From the NCBI RefSeq assembly GCF_017301635.1, contig NZ_CP071091.1:339001-403000 (forward strand): a stretch of DNA of 64,000 nt, written 5' to 3'. A program made the translations under genes and the position numbers. Positions within the stretch are counted from its first letter, which is position 1, and each line of letters opens with the position of its first letter. Below the pieces are notes generated by a model. The model was not told the DNA's origin. It was given only the letters and a program-made list of their open reading frames with translations, and searched no databases. Positions 1 through 10,486 of this stretch are shown one piece after another. Source of the DNA: Myxococcus landrumus. GTDB lineage: Bacteria; Myxococcota; Myxococcia; Myxococcales; Myxococcaceae.

Positions 1-301
1 CCGACCTGCCGTAGTCGCGCACGACGGTGGCGACTCGCAGGCGGTAGTCCTCGAAGACGCCCCCTCGCCCCCGCGCTTGCGCGGCCCGGTGTGCCTCCAG
101 GCGGCGCCAGGACTCGACGGCGGCCTCGTCCCGCCAGAAGGACAGCGACAGCAACAGGTTCGGATTTGAGAGGCTCTGGAAGCGCTCGATGGAGATGAAC
201 CCATCGACCTCTGCGAGCAGGGGGCGGAGCCCCGCGGCCAGGTCCAGGTACTCCTGGCGGCCCTCGTCGTGGAGTCGGACCTCGAAGATGACGGCGATCA
301 T
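1..301 (-). CDS. Antibiotic biosynthesis monooxygenase (ABM)-domain protein, partial
   Basis: The frame begins at ATG 301-299 and runs off the left edge, so only the first ~100 residues are visible. The N-terminus (MIAVIFEVRLHDEGR) and the later FISIERFQS and LLLSLSFWRDEAAVESWRR are typical of the ferredoxin-like ABM fold. Members are small cofactor-free monooxygenases or haem-degrading-like enzymes. Its ATG overlaps the TGA of the upstream P450 gene (ATGA), so the two are almost certainly co-translated. A role as auxiliary oxygenase or stress enzyme beside the P450 is inference. Confidence 0.8.
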   Translation of the reverse strand, partial: MIAVIFEVRLHDEGRQEYLDLAAGLRPLLAEVDGFISIERFQSLSNPNLLLSLSFWRDEAAVESWRRLEAHRAAQARGRGGVFEDYRLRVATVVRDYGRS

Positions 302-1512
302 GTCGTGTGCTCCCGAGGGTGGAGGTGAAGTCGCGGCAGCAGGGGAACCCGGCCGTTGACGGACGGCTGGAACCCCGCGTCGGAGAAGGCGGCGCGGTGC
401 GAGACGAGGTCGGTGGCGAACAGCACCTCCAGCGCGCCGAGTGAGAGAGACCGCGCCAACGCCGCTCCCGGGCAGGTGTGGCGCCCCTTCCCGAAGGTCG
501 CGAGGTCCAACTGCTCGCGGTGGAGGTCGAACTGGTGCGGCGCGCGATGGACCGAGGGGTCACGGTTGGCGGCTGCGAGGACCACCAGGACGGTGTCTCC
601 CGCGCGCAGCGCCTGGCCATCGATGACCGCGTCCTCCGAAAGGAAGCGACGCGTGTTCTGGACGGGAGGGTCGAACCGCAGCACCTCGTCGAGCAGACGC
701 GGCAGCAACTCCGGGCGACTGGAGACCTGGGCGTAAACGGAGGGGTCCGCCATCGCGGCCCGCAGCGCGTTGCCCAGCAGGCCCGCTGTCGCGTCATGCG
801 TCTGCACCAGCAGCCCGATGGCATTGGCGACGATGACCGCGGCCGACTCCGCATCGGCCTGCTCGCGAGACAATGCGCCAGGAGCCACGGAGGACGCGCC
901 CAGCTCGCGAGACAGGAGGGCCAGCGGCCCGTCCTCGGAGTCGGCCACGCGCGCGTGGAACACCGCCATCAGCCGCTCCGCCGCGAGCGCGCCTTCGCGC
1001 ACCTGCTCCGCGTCCGCCCCCGGCGCCATGCCCCGGACGAGCGCTCCGGTCCACGAGGCCACCTCGGACAGGCCCCCAGGCCCGAGCCCCAGCAGCGCCC
1101 CGACGGCCTGGACCGGCAGCCGGAACACCAGCTCCCGCAACGGCACCTTCTCCGCGATGAGCCGCCGCGCCTGGCGCCGCCCCTCCTCCGCGCCCTGCTC
1201 AGCGCCGAGCGTCCCCAGCACCGTCGTGAGCGCGCGTCGCACCACGAGATGGAACGGCCCCTCGTTCATCCGCGCCAGCCGACCGAACACCTCCGCCGAG
1301 GCCAGCCCCTGGAGCACCCGAGGCACCGGCTCCGAGCGTGGCCGGACCCGGCAGGCGAGCGAGGACAGCACGGCCCCCACCGCCCGGGCGCTGGAGGCCA
1401 CCCACAGGCCCAGCGCGTCGTCCCGGTAGAAGGGGCGGCGTGCGACGAGGTCCGCGTAGAAGGGATACGGGTCCGGATGCGTGACCGCGACGACCGGATT
1501 CGACGGCGACAT
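298..1512 (-). CDS. Cytochrome P450
   Basis: A 404-aa soluble bacterial P450. The haem-ligand loop FGKGRHTCPGAALAR is intact near the C-terminus, and the K-helix ExxR is seen in LLDEVLRFDPP. The I-helix reads LLVQTHDATAGLLGN rather than the usual AGxxT, so the proton-relay threonine is not in its normal context. I chose the ATG at 1512 (MSPSNPVVAV) because the family pattern begins there; an in-frame ATG 14 codons upstream is possible. The gene is translationally coupled to the ABM gene downstream. No ferredoxin or reductase is in view, and the substrate cannot be predicted. Confidence 0.9.
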   Translation of the reverse strand: MSPSNPVVAVTHPDPYPFYADLVARRPFYRDDALGLWVASSARAVGAVLSSLACRVRPRSEPVPRVLQGLASAEVFGRLARMNEGPFHLVVRRALTTVLGTLGAEQGAEEGRRQARRLIAEKVPLRELVFRLPVQAVGALLGLGPGGLSEVASWTGALVRGMAPGADAEQVREGALAAERLMAVFHARVADSEDGPLALLSRELGASSVAPGALSREQADAESAAVIVANAIGLLVQTHDATAGLLGNALRAAMADPSVYAQVSSRPELLPRLLDEVLRFDPPVQNTRRFLSEDAVIDGQALRAGDTVLVVLAAANRDPSVHRAPHQFDLHREQLDLATFGKGRHTCPGAALARSLSLGALEVLFATDLVSHRAAFSDAGFQPSVNGRVPLLPRLHLHPREHTT

Positions 1513-1820
1513 GGACGGGTCCTCCTGCCGACGTGGACCCGACAGGGGCCTCACGGCGACGAGGACCTTCTAGTTCTCCCGGCGGCGCGAGGTTTCGGCC
1601 GTCACCGAAGCGTCGGCGCCCGCAGGGCCCGGTGTGGCCCCCTTTGAGGCCGCCCCCTGCGGCTGTGCGTGAACCCTGGTTCGGCAGCAGAGAGCCCAGG
1701 GCCTTCCGCACCCACCCCAAGGCAGGCAAGCAGCCGGAATGACGGGGTTCGCCCGGTTGCATGCCGCGTGGGTGGGCGATAGGTAACCTACGTGGTTTCC
1801 ATCTCGAGCCTGGAGGGCGA
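1513..1820. other. Divergent intergenic region between P450 and Rrf2 genes
   Basis: This 308-bp spacer holds no convincing gene. It should carry the promoters of both the leftward P450 operon and the rightward Rrf2 regulator. The one distinct element I see is the inverted repeat at 1780-1790, described separately. Confidence 0.5.
1780..1790. promoter_or_regulatory. Candidate operator, perfect inverted repeat TAGGT-A-ACCTA
   Basis: TAGGT and ACCTA are exact reverse complements around one central base, 30 bp upstream of the Rrf2-family GTG start. A short AT-richer palindrome in otherwise very GC-rich DNA, next to a regulator gene and between divergent genes, suggests an autoregulatory operator. 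It could also control the P450 operon. Binding is inference. Confidence 0.45.
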
Positions 1821-2282
1821 GTGAACAGCCGATTCACCATGGCGGCCCACATCGTCGCGATGCTCTCGAAGTGCGCGTGCAGTGACTCGGGCCCGCTGAC
1901 GTCCGAGGCCATGGCGCGCAGCATCCAGACGAATCCGGTGGTGGTGCGCAGGCTGTTGGGAGACCTGGCGCGGGCGGGGCTGGTGGAGACGAAGCGGGGC
2001 GCTCGCGGCGGGGTGACGCTGGCCAAGCGCTGCGACGAAATCACCCTGCGGGACATCTACGAGGCGGTGGAGGAGGGCGGAGAGCTCTTCGGCCGCCACC
2101 CCGTCGGGCCCGCACCGGACTGCGACATCGGGCCATGCGTGGCCCAGTACCTGGAAGGGGTCTTCGGCCGCGCGGAGGCCGCGCTCAAGCAGAGCCTGGA
2201 GCGCACCACCGTCGCGCAGATGTCCTCGGACCTCACCGCGCTCTTTCAGGAAATCCACCCACCGAAGGACTCGACGGGCTGA
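1821..2282 (+). CDS. Rrf2-family transcriptional regulator
   Basis: A 153-aa winged-helix protein. The N-terminus (VNSRFTMAAHIVAMLS) and the pattern TSEAMARSIQTNPVVVRRLLGDLARAGLV followed by KRGARGGVTLAK are diagnostic of the Rrf2 DNA-binding domain. The GTG start at 1821 has GGAGGG seven bases upstream and matches the family start. The cysteines (SKCACSD, KRC, PDCDIGPC) do not reproduce the tight IscR [2Fe-2S] triad, so it resembles the cluster-free YwnA-like branch, though a redox role for these Cys is possible. The palindrome at 1780-1790 is its likely binding site. Confidence 0.85.
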   Translation: MNSRFTMAAHIVAMLSKCACSDSGPLTSEAMARSIQTNPVVVRRLLGDLARAGLVETKRGARGGVTLAKRCDEITLRDIYEAVEEGGELFGRHPVGPAPDCDIGPCVAQYLEGVFGRAEAALKQSLERTTVAQMSSDLTALFQEIHPPKDSTG

Positions 2283-2303
2283 GCGCTCCAAGGGCCCCGC
2301 GCA

Positions 2304-2720
2304 TCACTGGGGCAGCGCGTTCATGTCCATGTAGATGACCTCCCAGTGGTGGCCATCCAGGTCGAAGAAGCTCCAGCCGTACATGAAGCCGTGGTCCACC
2401 GGGTCCGCCGCGTACGAGCCTCCTGCCTCCACCGCCTTCTTCACCAGCTGGTTGACGTCATCCCGGCTGGCCGCGGACAGCGCGAAGATGCCCTCGGTGG
2501 ACTTGCCCGTGTCGCAGATCTGCTTCTTGGTGAAGTCCTTGAAGCGCGACTCGGTGAGCAGCATGACGAAGGCCTCCGGGCTGAGGACCATGCACGTCGC
2601 GTTGTCGTCACAGAAGCGCGCGTCGAAGGTGAATCCCAGCTGCGTGAAGAACGCGTTGGTGCGCTTCAGGTCCTTCACGGGGAGGTTGATGAAGACCTTG
2701 CGGAAGTTCGTCGTAGCCAT
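2304..2720 (-). CDS. VOC (glyoxalase/dioxygenase superfamily) protein
   Basis: 138 aa with the paired beta-alpha-beta-beta-beta modules of the vicinal-oxygen-chelate fold: FINLPVKDLKRTNAFFTQLGF at the start and FFDLDGHHWEVIYMD near the end. The start ATG at 2720 is preceded by GGAGG six bases away. It lies downstream of, and on the same strand as, the ECF sigma gene with a 125-bp gap. VOC proteins often accompany ECF sigma factors of this type, but the substrate is unknown. Confidence 0.85.
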   Translation of the reverse strand: MATTNFRKVFINLPVKDLKRTNAFFTQLGFTFDARFCDDNATCMVLSPEAFVMLLTESRFKDFTKKQICDTGKSTEGIFALSAASRDDVNQLVKKAVEAGGSYAADPVDHGFMYGWSFFDLDGHHWEVIYMDMNALPQ

Positions 2721-2845
2721 GTGTGCCTCCAACATCAGGGGGGTTCACAGGCATGGACCGGCCGGCGGCCCGAAAATCATCGGTCGCCCGCGAAAAAAGT
2801 TCGGGCACCGGTTTTCAGGCCGCCGGGGAGGCAAGGGGTGCTGCG

Positions 2846-3862
2846 TCAGGCCGCCGGCAGCTCCAGGGGCAGGCCGAAGCGCGGGAACAACGTCATCACG
2901 TCCAGGAAGTAGTTCAGCGCGACGATGCGGCCGTCCTCGATTTCCAGCACGGTGAGGGACCAGGGCGTATAGGTGCCGTTGGGCCCACCGGGCTTGTACT
3001 GCGCGAAGGCGGGAGCGCCGCAGGCCAGGGTGGCGATGTGCCGGGAGCCCCGGCACCCGGCGCCTCGGCCCAGCATCCAGGCGCAGACCTTCTCCGGACC
3101 CCGCAGCCACAGCGACAGCGGCGGCATGGACATGGTGACGTCGTGGTGCAGGAGCGCGCTGAGCGCGTCCATGTCGTAGCGCTCGAACGCGTCGACGTAC
3201 TTCTGCACCAGGGACACCTCATCGTCCGTCAGCGGGCCTCGCGGCGCGCTCAAGTCCCGGGTGGCCAGCGTGGCTCTCGCGCGTTGCAGCGCGCTGTTGA
3301 CGGCGGCGACCGTCATGTCGAGCGCCGCGGCGACCTCGACGGCGGACCACTCCACCACCTCGGTGAGAATCAGCACCGCGCGCTGGCGGGGCGGCAGGTG
3401 CTGGAGCGCGGCGACGAAGGCCAGCCGGATGCTCTGCCGCATCATCACCAGCTCCGCGGGCGTCGCGTTCGACGGCAACACGAGCGCGTCCGGGACGGGC
3501 TCCACCCACTCGGCCGCGGGCTTCTCTCCCAGCGGCGCGTCCAGCTCGAAGGGCGGGTGCAGCTCCATGGGCCGGGCGCGGCGGTTGCGCTCTCCCAGCA
3601 GGTCGATGCAGACGCGGGTGCCGATGCGGTACAGCCAGGTGCGCAGGGAGGAGCGGCCCTCGAACTGGTCCTGGTGGCGCAGGGCCCGGATGAAGGTCTC
3701 CTGCACGGCATCTTCTGCTTCGGCGACGGAACCCAGCATCCGGTAGCAGTGGCCCGTGAGGGCGGTGCGATGCTCCTCCATCTCGCGGAGGGTGTGCTGG
3801 GCCTGCGGCTGTTCGGAGAGGCCCGTCAGGGGTGTCTTCAGGGGGGAAGGGACGTCGGCCAT
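2846..3862 (-). CDS. ECF sigma factor with C-terminal SnoaL-like domain (TIGR02960/SigG-like)
   Basis: 338 aa. Sigma region 2 is visible in GHCYRMLGSVAEAEDAVQET and LRTWLYRIGTRVCIDLL; region 4 is in LPPRQRAVLILTEV and VEVAAALDMTVAAVNSALQRAR. After about residue 205 there is a ~130-aa SnoaL/NTF2-like extension (VQKYVDAFERYDMDALSALLH to the end). In related ECF groups such a fused domain modulates activity in place of a separate anti-sigma factor. No anti-sigma gene is adjacent. The start at ATG 3862 has no clear RBS, and an ATG 12 codons upstream is an alternative. Confidence 0.85.
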   Translation of the reverse strand: MADVPSPLKTPLTGLSEQPQAQHTLREMEEHRTALTGHCYRMLGSVAEAEDAVQETFIRALRHQDQFEGRSSLRTWLYRIGTRVCIDLLGERNRRARPMELHPPFELDAPLGEKPAAEWVEPVPDALVLPSNATPAELVMMRQSIRLAFVAALQHLPPRQRAVLILTEVVEWSAVEVAAALDMTVAAVNSALQRARATLATRDLSAPRGPLTDDEVSLVQKYVDAFERYDMDALSALLHHDVTMSMPPLSLWLRGPEKVCAWMLGRGAGCRGSRHIATLACGAPAFAQYKPGGPNGTYTPWSLTVLEIEDGRIVALNYFLDVMTLFPRFGLPLELPAA

Positions 3863-3940
3863 GGCGCTGCGTCTAGCAGGCCACTCCCGATGGGCCAAGC
3901 GCCGGGAGGTGGACTTCCACGCTCCCGGCGAGGCGCGGCT

Positions 3941-5539
3941 TCAGCGGCGGTTCGTCACGATGTCCGCGTGCTTCTCGCGGAACTCGGAGTACGGGCCGTT
4001 GAAGTCGAGGACTTCCTTGCCCGCCTGGAGCGACCAGATGCGGGTGGCGACCTCGGAGATGAGCTCCTGGTCGTGCGTCACGACGATGACCGTGCCCTCG
4101 AACTTCTGGAGGCCCTCGGCGAGCGCGGAGATGGACTCCAGGTCCAGGTGGTTGGTGGGCTCGTCGAGCACGAGGACGTTGTCCTGCATGATCATCAGCT
4201 TGGAGAGCAGCAGGCGCACCGTCTCACCACCGGAGAGGGTGTCCGTGTTCTTCATGCGCTCCTCGCCGGAGAAGAGCATGCGGCCGAGAACGCCGGAGAT
4301 CTCCTCGTTCGTGAGCTTGTCGTGCAGGTCCCGCAGCCAGCCGAAGCAGGTGGTGCCCTTGCGCACGGCGCCGTGGTGGTCCTGGGGCAGGTAGCCGACG
4401 GTGGCCTGGTGGCCCCAGACAATCTTGCCGGTGTCGGACTCCAGCTGGTTGGCAATCATTCGCACCAGGGTGGACTTGCCCACGCCGTTGCGGCCGATGA
4501 CGCAGACCTTCTCGCCCTTGCACACCAGCGCGTTGAAGGGACGGATGACCTTCTCGCCGTCGAAGGACTTGCTGATGCCCTCCACCATGAGCGTCTGCCG
4601 GCCGCTGACGACCTTCTGGTCGAAGCGGATGAACGGACGGGCGATGTTGGAGCGCTTGAGGTCGTCCGACTTGAGCTTCTCGATCTGCTTGATGCGGCTC
4701 TGCACCTGGGAGGCGCGCGTGCCGGCGCTGAAGCGGGCGACGAAGTCCTGGAGCTGGGCGATCTTCTTCTTCTTCTCCGCCGTCTCGGACTCCACGCGGG
4801 TGCGCAGCTGGGCCTTCTGCCGGACCATGTCGTCGTAGCCACCCGTGTACTGGATGATGGCCTCGTAATCGATGTCCGCGATGTGCGTGCAGATGGAGTT
4901 GAGGAAGTGCCGGTCGTGGCTGATGGTGACGAGCACGCCCTCGAACTCGTGGAGGAAGTTCTCCAGCCAGCGGATGGAGTCGATGTCGAGGTTGTTCGTG
5001 GGCTCGTCGAGCAGGAGCCCCTCGGGCTTGCCGAACAACGCCTGGGCGAGCAGCACGCGCAGCTTCAGGCCGCCGGTGAGCTGGCGCATGGGGCCCTCAT
5101 GGAAGGGCTCGTCGATGCCAAGGCCCGCGAGCAGCGTGGCCGCGTCGCTCTCCGCCGAGTAGCCGTCCTCCTCCGCGATGACGCCCTCCAGCTCACCCAG
5201 ACGGTTGCCGTCCTCCTCGGTGATGTCGGACTTGGCCAGCAGCTGGTTCTTCTCCGACATGGCCTCCCACAGGGGCTTGTTGCCCATGAGGACCACGTCG
5301 AGGACGCGGTTCTCCTCGTAGCGGAAGTGGTCCTGGCGGAGGATGCCCAGCTTGCGCGGGCGGATGATGCTGCCCATGTCCGCTTCCTCGTCTCCGGCGA
5401 GGATCTTCATGAACGTGGACTTGCCCGCCCCGTTGGGGCCGGTCAGGCCGTAGCGGCGGCCCGGGGAGAAGGTGACGTTGACCTCCTCGAAGAGCTTCTT
5501 GGGCCCGTAGGCCTTGGAGACGTTGATGACGTTGAACAT
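3941..5539 (-). CDS. ybiT: ABC-F family ATPase, YbiT type
   Basis: 532 aa, close to the usual ~530 aa of YbiT. It has two ABC modules with Walker A motifs GPNGAGKST and GRNGVGKST, signature motifs LTGGLKLR and LSGGETVR, and Walker B LLLDEPTNNLD and LVLDEPTNHLD, joined by a charged linker typical of ABC-F proteins. There are no membrane segments. ABC-F proteins act on the ribosome E site as translation factors. The start at 5539 (MFNVINVSKAYG) matches the family. It is divergent from tgt, with a 211-bp spacer. Confidence 0.92.
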   Translation of the reverse strand: MFNVINVSKAYGPKKLFEEVNVTFSPGRRYGLTGPNGAGKSTFMKILAGDEEADMGSIIRPRKLGILRQDHFRYEENRVLDVVLMGNKPLWEAMSEKNQLLAKSDITEEDGNRLGELEGVIAEEDGYSAESDAATLLAGLGIDEPFHEGPMRQLTGGLKLRVLLAQALFGKPEGLLLDEPTNNLDIDSIRWLENFLHEFEGVLVTISHDRHFLNSICTHIADIDYEAIIQYTGGYDDMVRQKAQLRTRVESETAEKKKKIAQLQDFVARFSAGTRASQVQSRIKQIEKLKSDDLKRSNIARPFIRFDQKVVSGRQTLMVEGISKSFDGEKVIRPFNALVCKGEKVCVIGRNGVGKSTLVRMIANQLESDTGKIVWGHQATVGYLPQDHHGAVRKGTTCFGWLRDLHDKLTNEEISGVLGRMLFSGEERMKNTDTLSGGETVRLLLSKLMIMQDNVLVLDEPTNHLDLESISALAEGLQKFEGTVIVVTHDQELISEVATRIWSLQAGKEVLDFNGPYSEFREKHADIVTNRR

Positions 5540-5669
5540 GGCGGGGGCGTTGTAGCGGAATTGACGCGGAGCGGCCAAGGAAGCGTGGATTCGCGTCCCC
5601 TCTGTCTCGCGGTGACCTGAGGAAACGCCTGGAGGTACACGAAAAATGCCTGGAATGGCGGGCTCTTGA

Positions 5670-7762
<2,093 letters not shown>

Positions 7763-7823
7763 GTCCTCGTCTCGTCTCTCCGAGGCAGACAGCGGGGGCG
7801 CTTCGCGGTATCCGAGAAGGGCG

Positions 7824-8678
7824 ATGAGTGAGGCCCTTCACCTGGAAGATTGGGGCGGCACCGGTCCGGTGCTGCATCTGGCGCACGCCAATGGCTTTCC
7901 CCCGGGCACGTACCGAAAGCTCATCGAGCTTCTGAAGCCCCGCTACCGCGTCGTGACGGTGCACAGCCGGTGTCTGGTGCCGGGCTCGGACCCTCGCTCG
8001 ATGCGGACGTGGGACGACATGGCGACGGACCTGGTTGAGGCCCTGCGCGCGGCGAAGCTGGACGGTGTCATCGGCGTGGGCCACAGCATGGGCGGCGTGG
8101 CGACGCTGCTGGCCTCGGTGAAGGAGCCGGGGTTGTTCCGGGCTGTCGTCGCGCTGGACCCGGTGTTGTTCTCGGGGTGGCGCAAGCGGGCCATCGACGT
8201 GTTGCGAGCGGTGGGGCAGCTTGGCCGTGTCCCTCCCGCGAGCCTGGCTCGGCGGCGGCGTGCGCACTGGGGCTCTCGCGAGGAAGCGGCGTCGAGCTAC
8301 CGCAAGAAGCCGCTGTTCAAGGTCTTCGATGCGGAGTGCTTCGAGGACTATCTCCGGTATGGCCTGACGGAGGCGCCCGAGGGGGGCTTTCGCCTGACCA
8401 TTCCCCGCGAGTGGGAGGCCCGGGTCTTCGAGACCTATGCGAAGGATGTGTGGCGCTCACTGCGTGCCGTGCGAGTGCCGTCGCTCATCGTGCGAGGACA
8501 GGCCACGGAGACGCTGCTTCCCTCCGCGTTCGCGAAGGCCCGGCGAGTCATGCCGGGGACCGGGTTCAGCGAACTTCCAGGCGGACACCTGTTTCCGCTG
8601 GAGGCGCCGGAGGCGAGTGTCCGCGCCATCCTCGCGTTCCTGGAGACGGTGGAGCCTGCTGGCGCCTACGCCGGGTAA
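7824..8678 (+). CDS. Alpha/beta hydrolase
   Basis: 284 aa. The nucleophile elbow is GVGHSMGG, the oxyanion strand is LAHANGFPPGTY, and the terminal catalytic His is in LPGGHLFPLE. The aspartate is probably in the strand near VPSLIVRGQATE, although the usual D is not obvious there. The start ATG at 7824 (MSEALHLEDWGG) has GAGAAGG upstream. The 3' end overlaps the convergent protease gene by 13 bp. The substrate is unknown. Confidence 0.85.
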   Translation: MSEALHLEDWGGTGPVLHLAHANGFPPGTYRKLIELLKPRYRVVTVHSRCLVPGSDPRSMRTWDDMATDLVEALRAAKLDGVIGVGHSMGGVATLLASVKEPGLFRAVVALDPVLFSGWRKRAIDVLRAVGQLGRVPPASLARRRRAHWGSREEAASSYRKKPLFKVFDAECFEDYLRYGLTEAPEGGFRLTIPREWEARVFETYAKDVWRSLRAVRVPSLIVRGQATETLLPSAFAKARRVMPGTGFSELPGGHLFPLEAPEASVRAILAFLETVEPAGAYAG

Positions 8679-9829
8679 TGCGTGGCGTTGAACGTGCCCG
8701 CCGCGTAACCCGGATAGAACGTCTGCGTGTAGTCCTTCATGAAGGCGTTCATCTGGGCCTTGTCCCGGAACGTCCACTCCCCGGTGTTGGGGTCGAGCAA
8801 GCGCGGCTGGGCTCCCATCTGCACCGCGATGTCGTGACCCCCTCGCCCGTCCTGGGTGAAGATGCTCACCTGGTAATAGCCATCCTTCTGGAATTGCCCC
8901 GTGAAGTCCTGTTTCAGGGTATCGAAGTCTTTCCCCTTCGATTCGACGGTGCCCGCGCTCACTCCGCCCACGAGTCGTGAGAGCTCCGCCGCCTTGGCCC
9001 CGTCCGCGGCTTTCTGGGCACTTTGATAGTTGTTCAGGTGCTGCTGGAGGTCCGCATCCGTCACAGGGGGCGGTGGCTTGGAGAAGAAAGAGGAGATGGA
9101 GGAGAGCGTCGACGGAGGCTGCCCCGCCTGCGCCTGCTGCGCCTTGTAACGATTGTTTGCGTCCACGAGCGTGTCGAAGGTGTTTTGCTGCGTCTCCACC
9201 AGGCTGTTGATGCCATTGATGGCCTCCGCACTTTCGTTCTGCATGTGGACGAAGTGAGGATTCAACTCCGTCTTGTATGTGCCGTTGCTCTGCAGGACGG
9301 GCTCGACCATTGACTTGAAGATGTCTTTGTTCGTGCTGCTGTTCTGCTTGTCATCCGTCAGGTTGGCGCGAATCCAGTCCGAGGAGATGGCGATGCACAC
9401 GCCGTTGCGGGTCCTCGCGAACTCATTGACGGCGTCTCCCGCCAGGCGACCCGCGTCGCCTTGGAGGATCTTCACTCCGAAGTTCACGTTGTGTTTCTGG
9501 GCCAGGGCGTTGCTTGTCGTTTCGGTCGGACTCGGCGGAGCGTTCGGGGGCGAGGGGGTGCCACGCGCCGCGTACACGGAGCCGCGCCGTGCGTTGAGTG
9601 TCTGCACGTCTGCCTTCGACTTGAAGACGGCCTGCCCCTCGGGATTCTCGGACGGTGACTTCGGCGCGCCGAGCAGGTCCTTCTGGTGGAGGGCGGGCGT
9701 GGAGGTGGCCGCCTTCTGCGGCTGGGCCGCTGGACTCGCGCTCTTGTGGGCCTCCACCGGACTCGCGGGGGCCTGCGTGTTCGTCGAGTAGAGCGGCTTG
9801 GCCTGGGGGAAGCTCTTGATGGAGGTCAT
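8666..9829 (-). CDS. YopT-like cysteine protease (peptidase C58 type), putative effector
   Basis: 387 aa. The first ~115 residues are Pro/Ser/Thr/Ala-rich and look disordered, with no signal peptide. The C-terminal half carries a candidate papain-like triad: C145 in NGVCIAISSDW, H332 in RGGHDIAVQMG and D346 in RLLDPNTGEWTF. This matches the YopT/AvrPphB (C58) pattern, including the His-to-Asp spacing of about 15. YopT-family enzymes cleave host or target proteins after type III delivery. No secretion system or chaperone gene is nearby, so target and delivery are unknown. The C-to-H distance is longer than in YopT. Start ATG 9829 (MTSIKSF). Confidence 0.7.
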   Translation of the reverse strand: MTSIKSFPQAKPLYSTNTQAPASPVEAHKSASPAAQPQKAATSTPALHQKDLLGAPKSPSENPEGQAVFKSKADVQTLNARRGSVYAARGTPSPPNAPPSPTETTSNALAQKHNVNFGVKILQGDAGRLAGDAVNEFARTRNGVCIAISSDWIRANLTDDKQNSSTNKDIFKSMVEPVLQSNGTYKTELNPHFVHMQNESAEAINGINSLVETQQNTFDTLVDANNRYKAQQAQAGQPPSTLSSISSFFSKPPPPVTDADLQQHLNNYQSAQKAADGAKAAELSRLVGGVSAGTVESKGKDFDTLKQDFTGQFQKDGYYQVSIFTQDGRGGHDIAVQMGAQPRLLDPNTGEWTFRDKAQMNAFMKDYTQTFYPGYAAGTFNATHYPA

Positions 9830-9896
9830 GGGATATCCGGGGGGCGCCCCCCAGGATAGCGAGTCCCGTTCCTTCCGCCCATCTCCGCGCCCGGCC

Positions 9897-10388
9897 TCAG
9901 TGCAGCCACTGCACCTCGGCCCGGCGGTTCTTCTCCAGGGCCGTCGTCGAGAGCGGACGCTCCTCGCCATAGGACAGGGTGGACAGCCGGGACGACTCCA
10001 CCCCCAGCCTGCGCAGGTAGTCGCGGACCACGGAGGCACGGCGCTGGCCCAGCGCGAGGTTGTACTCCGTGGTCCCCAGCTCGCAGGTATGGCCGGTGAT
10101 GCTCACCCGCGCCTCGGGGCGCTTTCGCAGCGCGTCCGCCAACTGCGTCAGCGTGTCACGGAACTCGGGCATGAGCGTCGTCGAGTCGAGCTCGAAGTAC
10201 ACCGGCTCCATCGTCAGGGGAATCAACTCCACGTCGGGGGACTCGGTCATGGAGGAGGACCGCTCGAGCTCCGGCCGCGCGGTGACCGGCGCATCGGATG
10301 TCTGGGTTTGTGGGGAGATGACGGCCACGGGCTGCCGCGCTGCACAACCCAGGACCGTGACGAACACCGCGAGGAGGAGAGGGCGCAT
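9897..10388 (-). CDS. OmpA/Pal-like lipoprotein
   Basis: 163 aa. The signal sequence ends in a lipobox (FVTVLGC), followed by a short linker and a C-terminal OmpA domain: VYFELDSTTLMPEFRDTL, then ITGHTCELGTTEYNLALGQRRA and VSYGEERPL-like LSYGEERPL. This domain binds peptidoglycan, so the protein should tether the outer membrane. The start could be ATG 10388 or ATG 10406, six codons upstream; neither has a strong RBS. It lies 98 bp downstream of the NtrC-like regulator gene on the same strand and may be in that operon. Confidence 0.85.
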   Translation of the reverse strand: MRPLLLAVFVTVLGCAARQPVAVISPQTQTSDAPVTARPELERSSSMTESPDVELIPLTMEPVYFELDSTTLMPEFRDTLTQLADALRKRPEARVSITGHTCELGTTEYNLALGQRRASVVRDYLRRLGVESSRLSTLSYGEERPLSTTALEKNRRAEVQWLH

Positions 10389-10486
10389 GCCTCGGTGACG
10401 AAGCATGCGCCATGCCGTGAAGCCTTCCTTCGAGGGATACTTGAGCCCTCCCGTCGCGCCGTTGCAGAACGCCCAGGTGCTGGTGG

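Noticed and set aside
2723..5620. Plus-strand long open frame opposite the ABC-F and sigma genes
   Set aside because: Both opposite genes have full conserved motif sets, while this frame shows only repetitive acidic/Leu-rich antisense composition.
9830..10486. Sigma-54 promoter controlled by the NtrC-like regulator near the OmpA-like or protease gene
   Set aside because: I found no convincing GG-N10-GC element with the surrounding consensus in the gaps.
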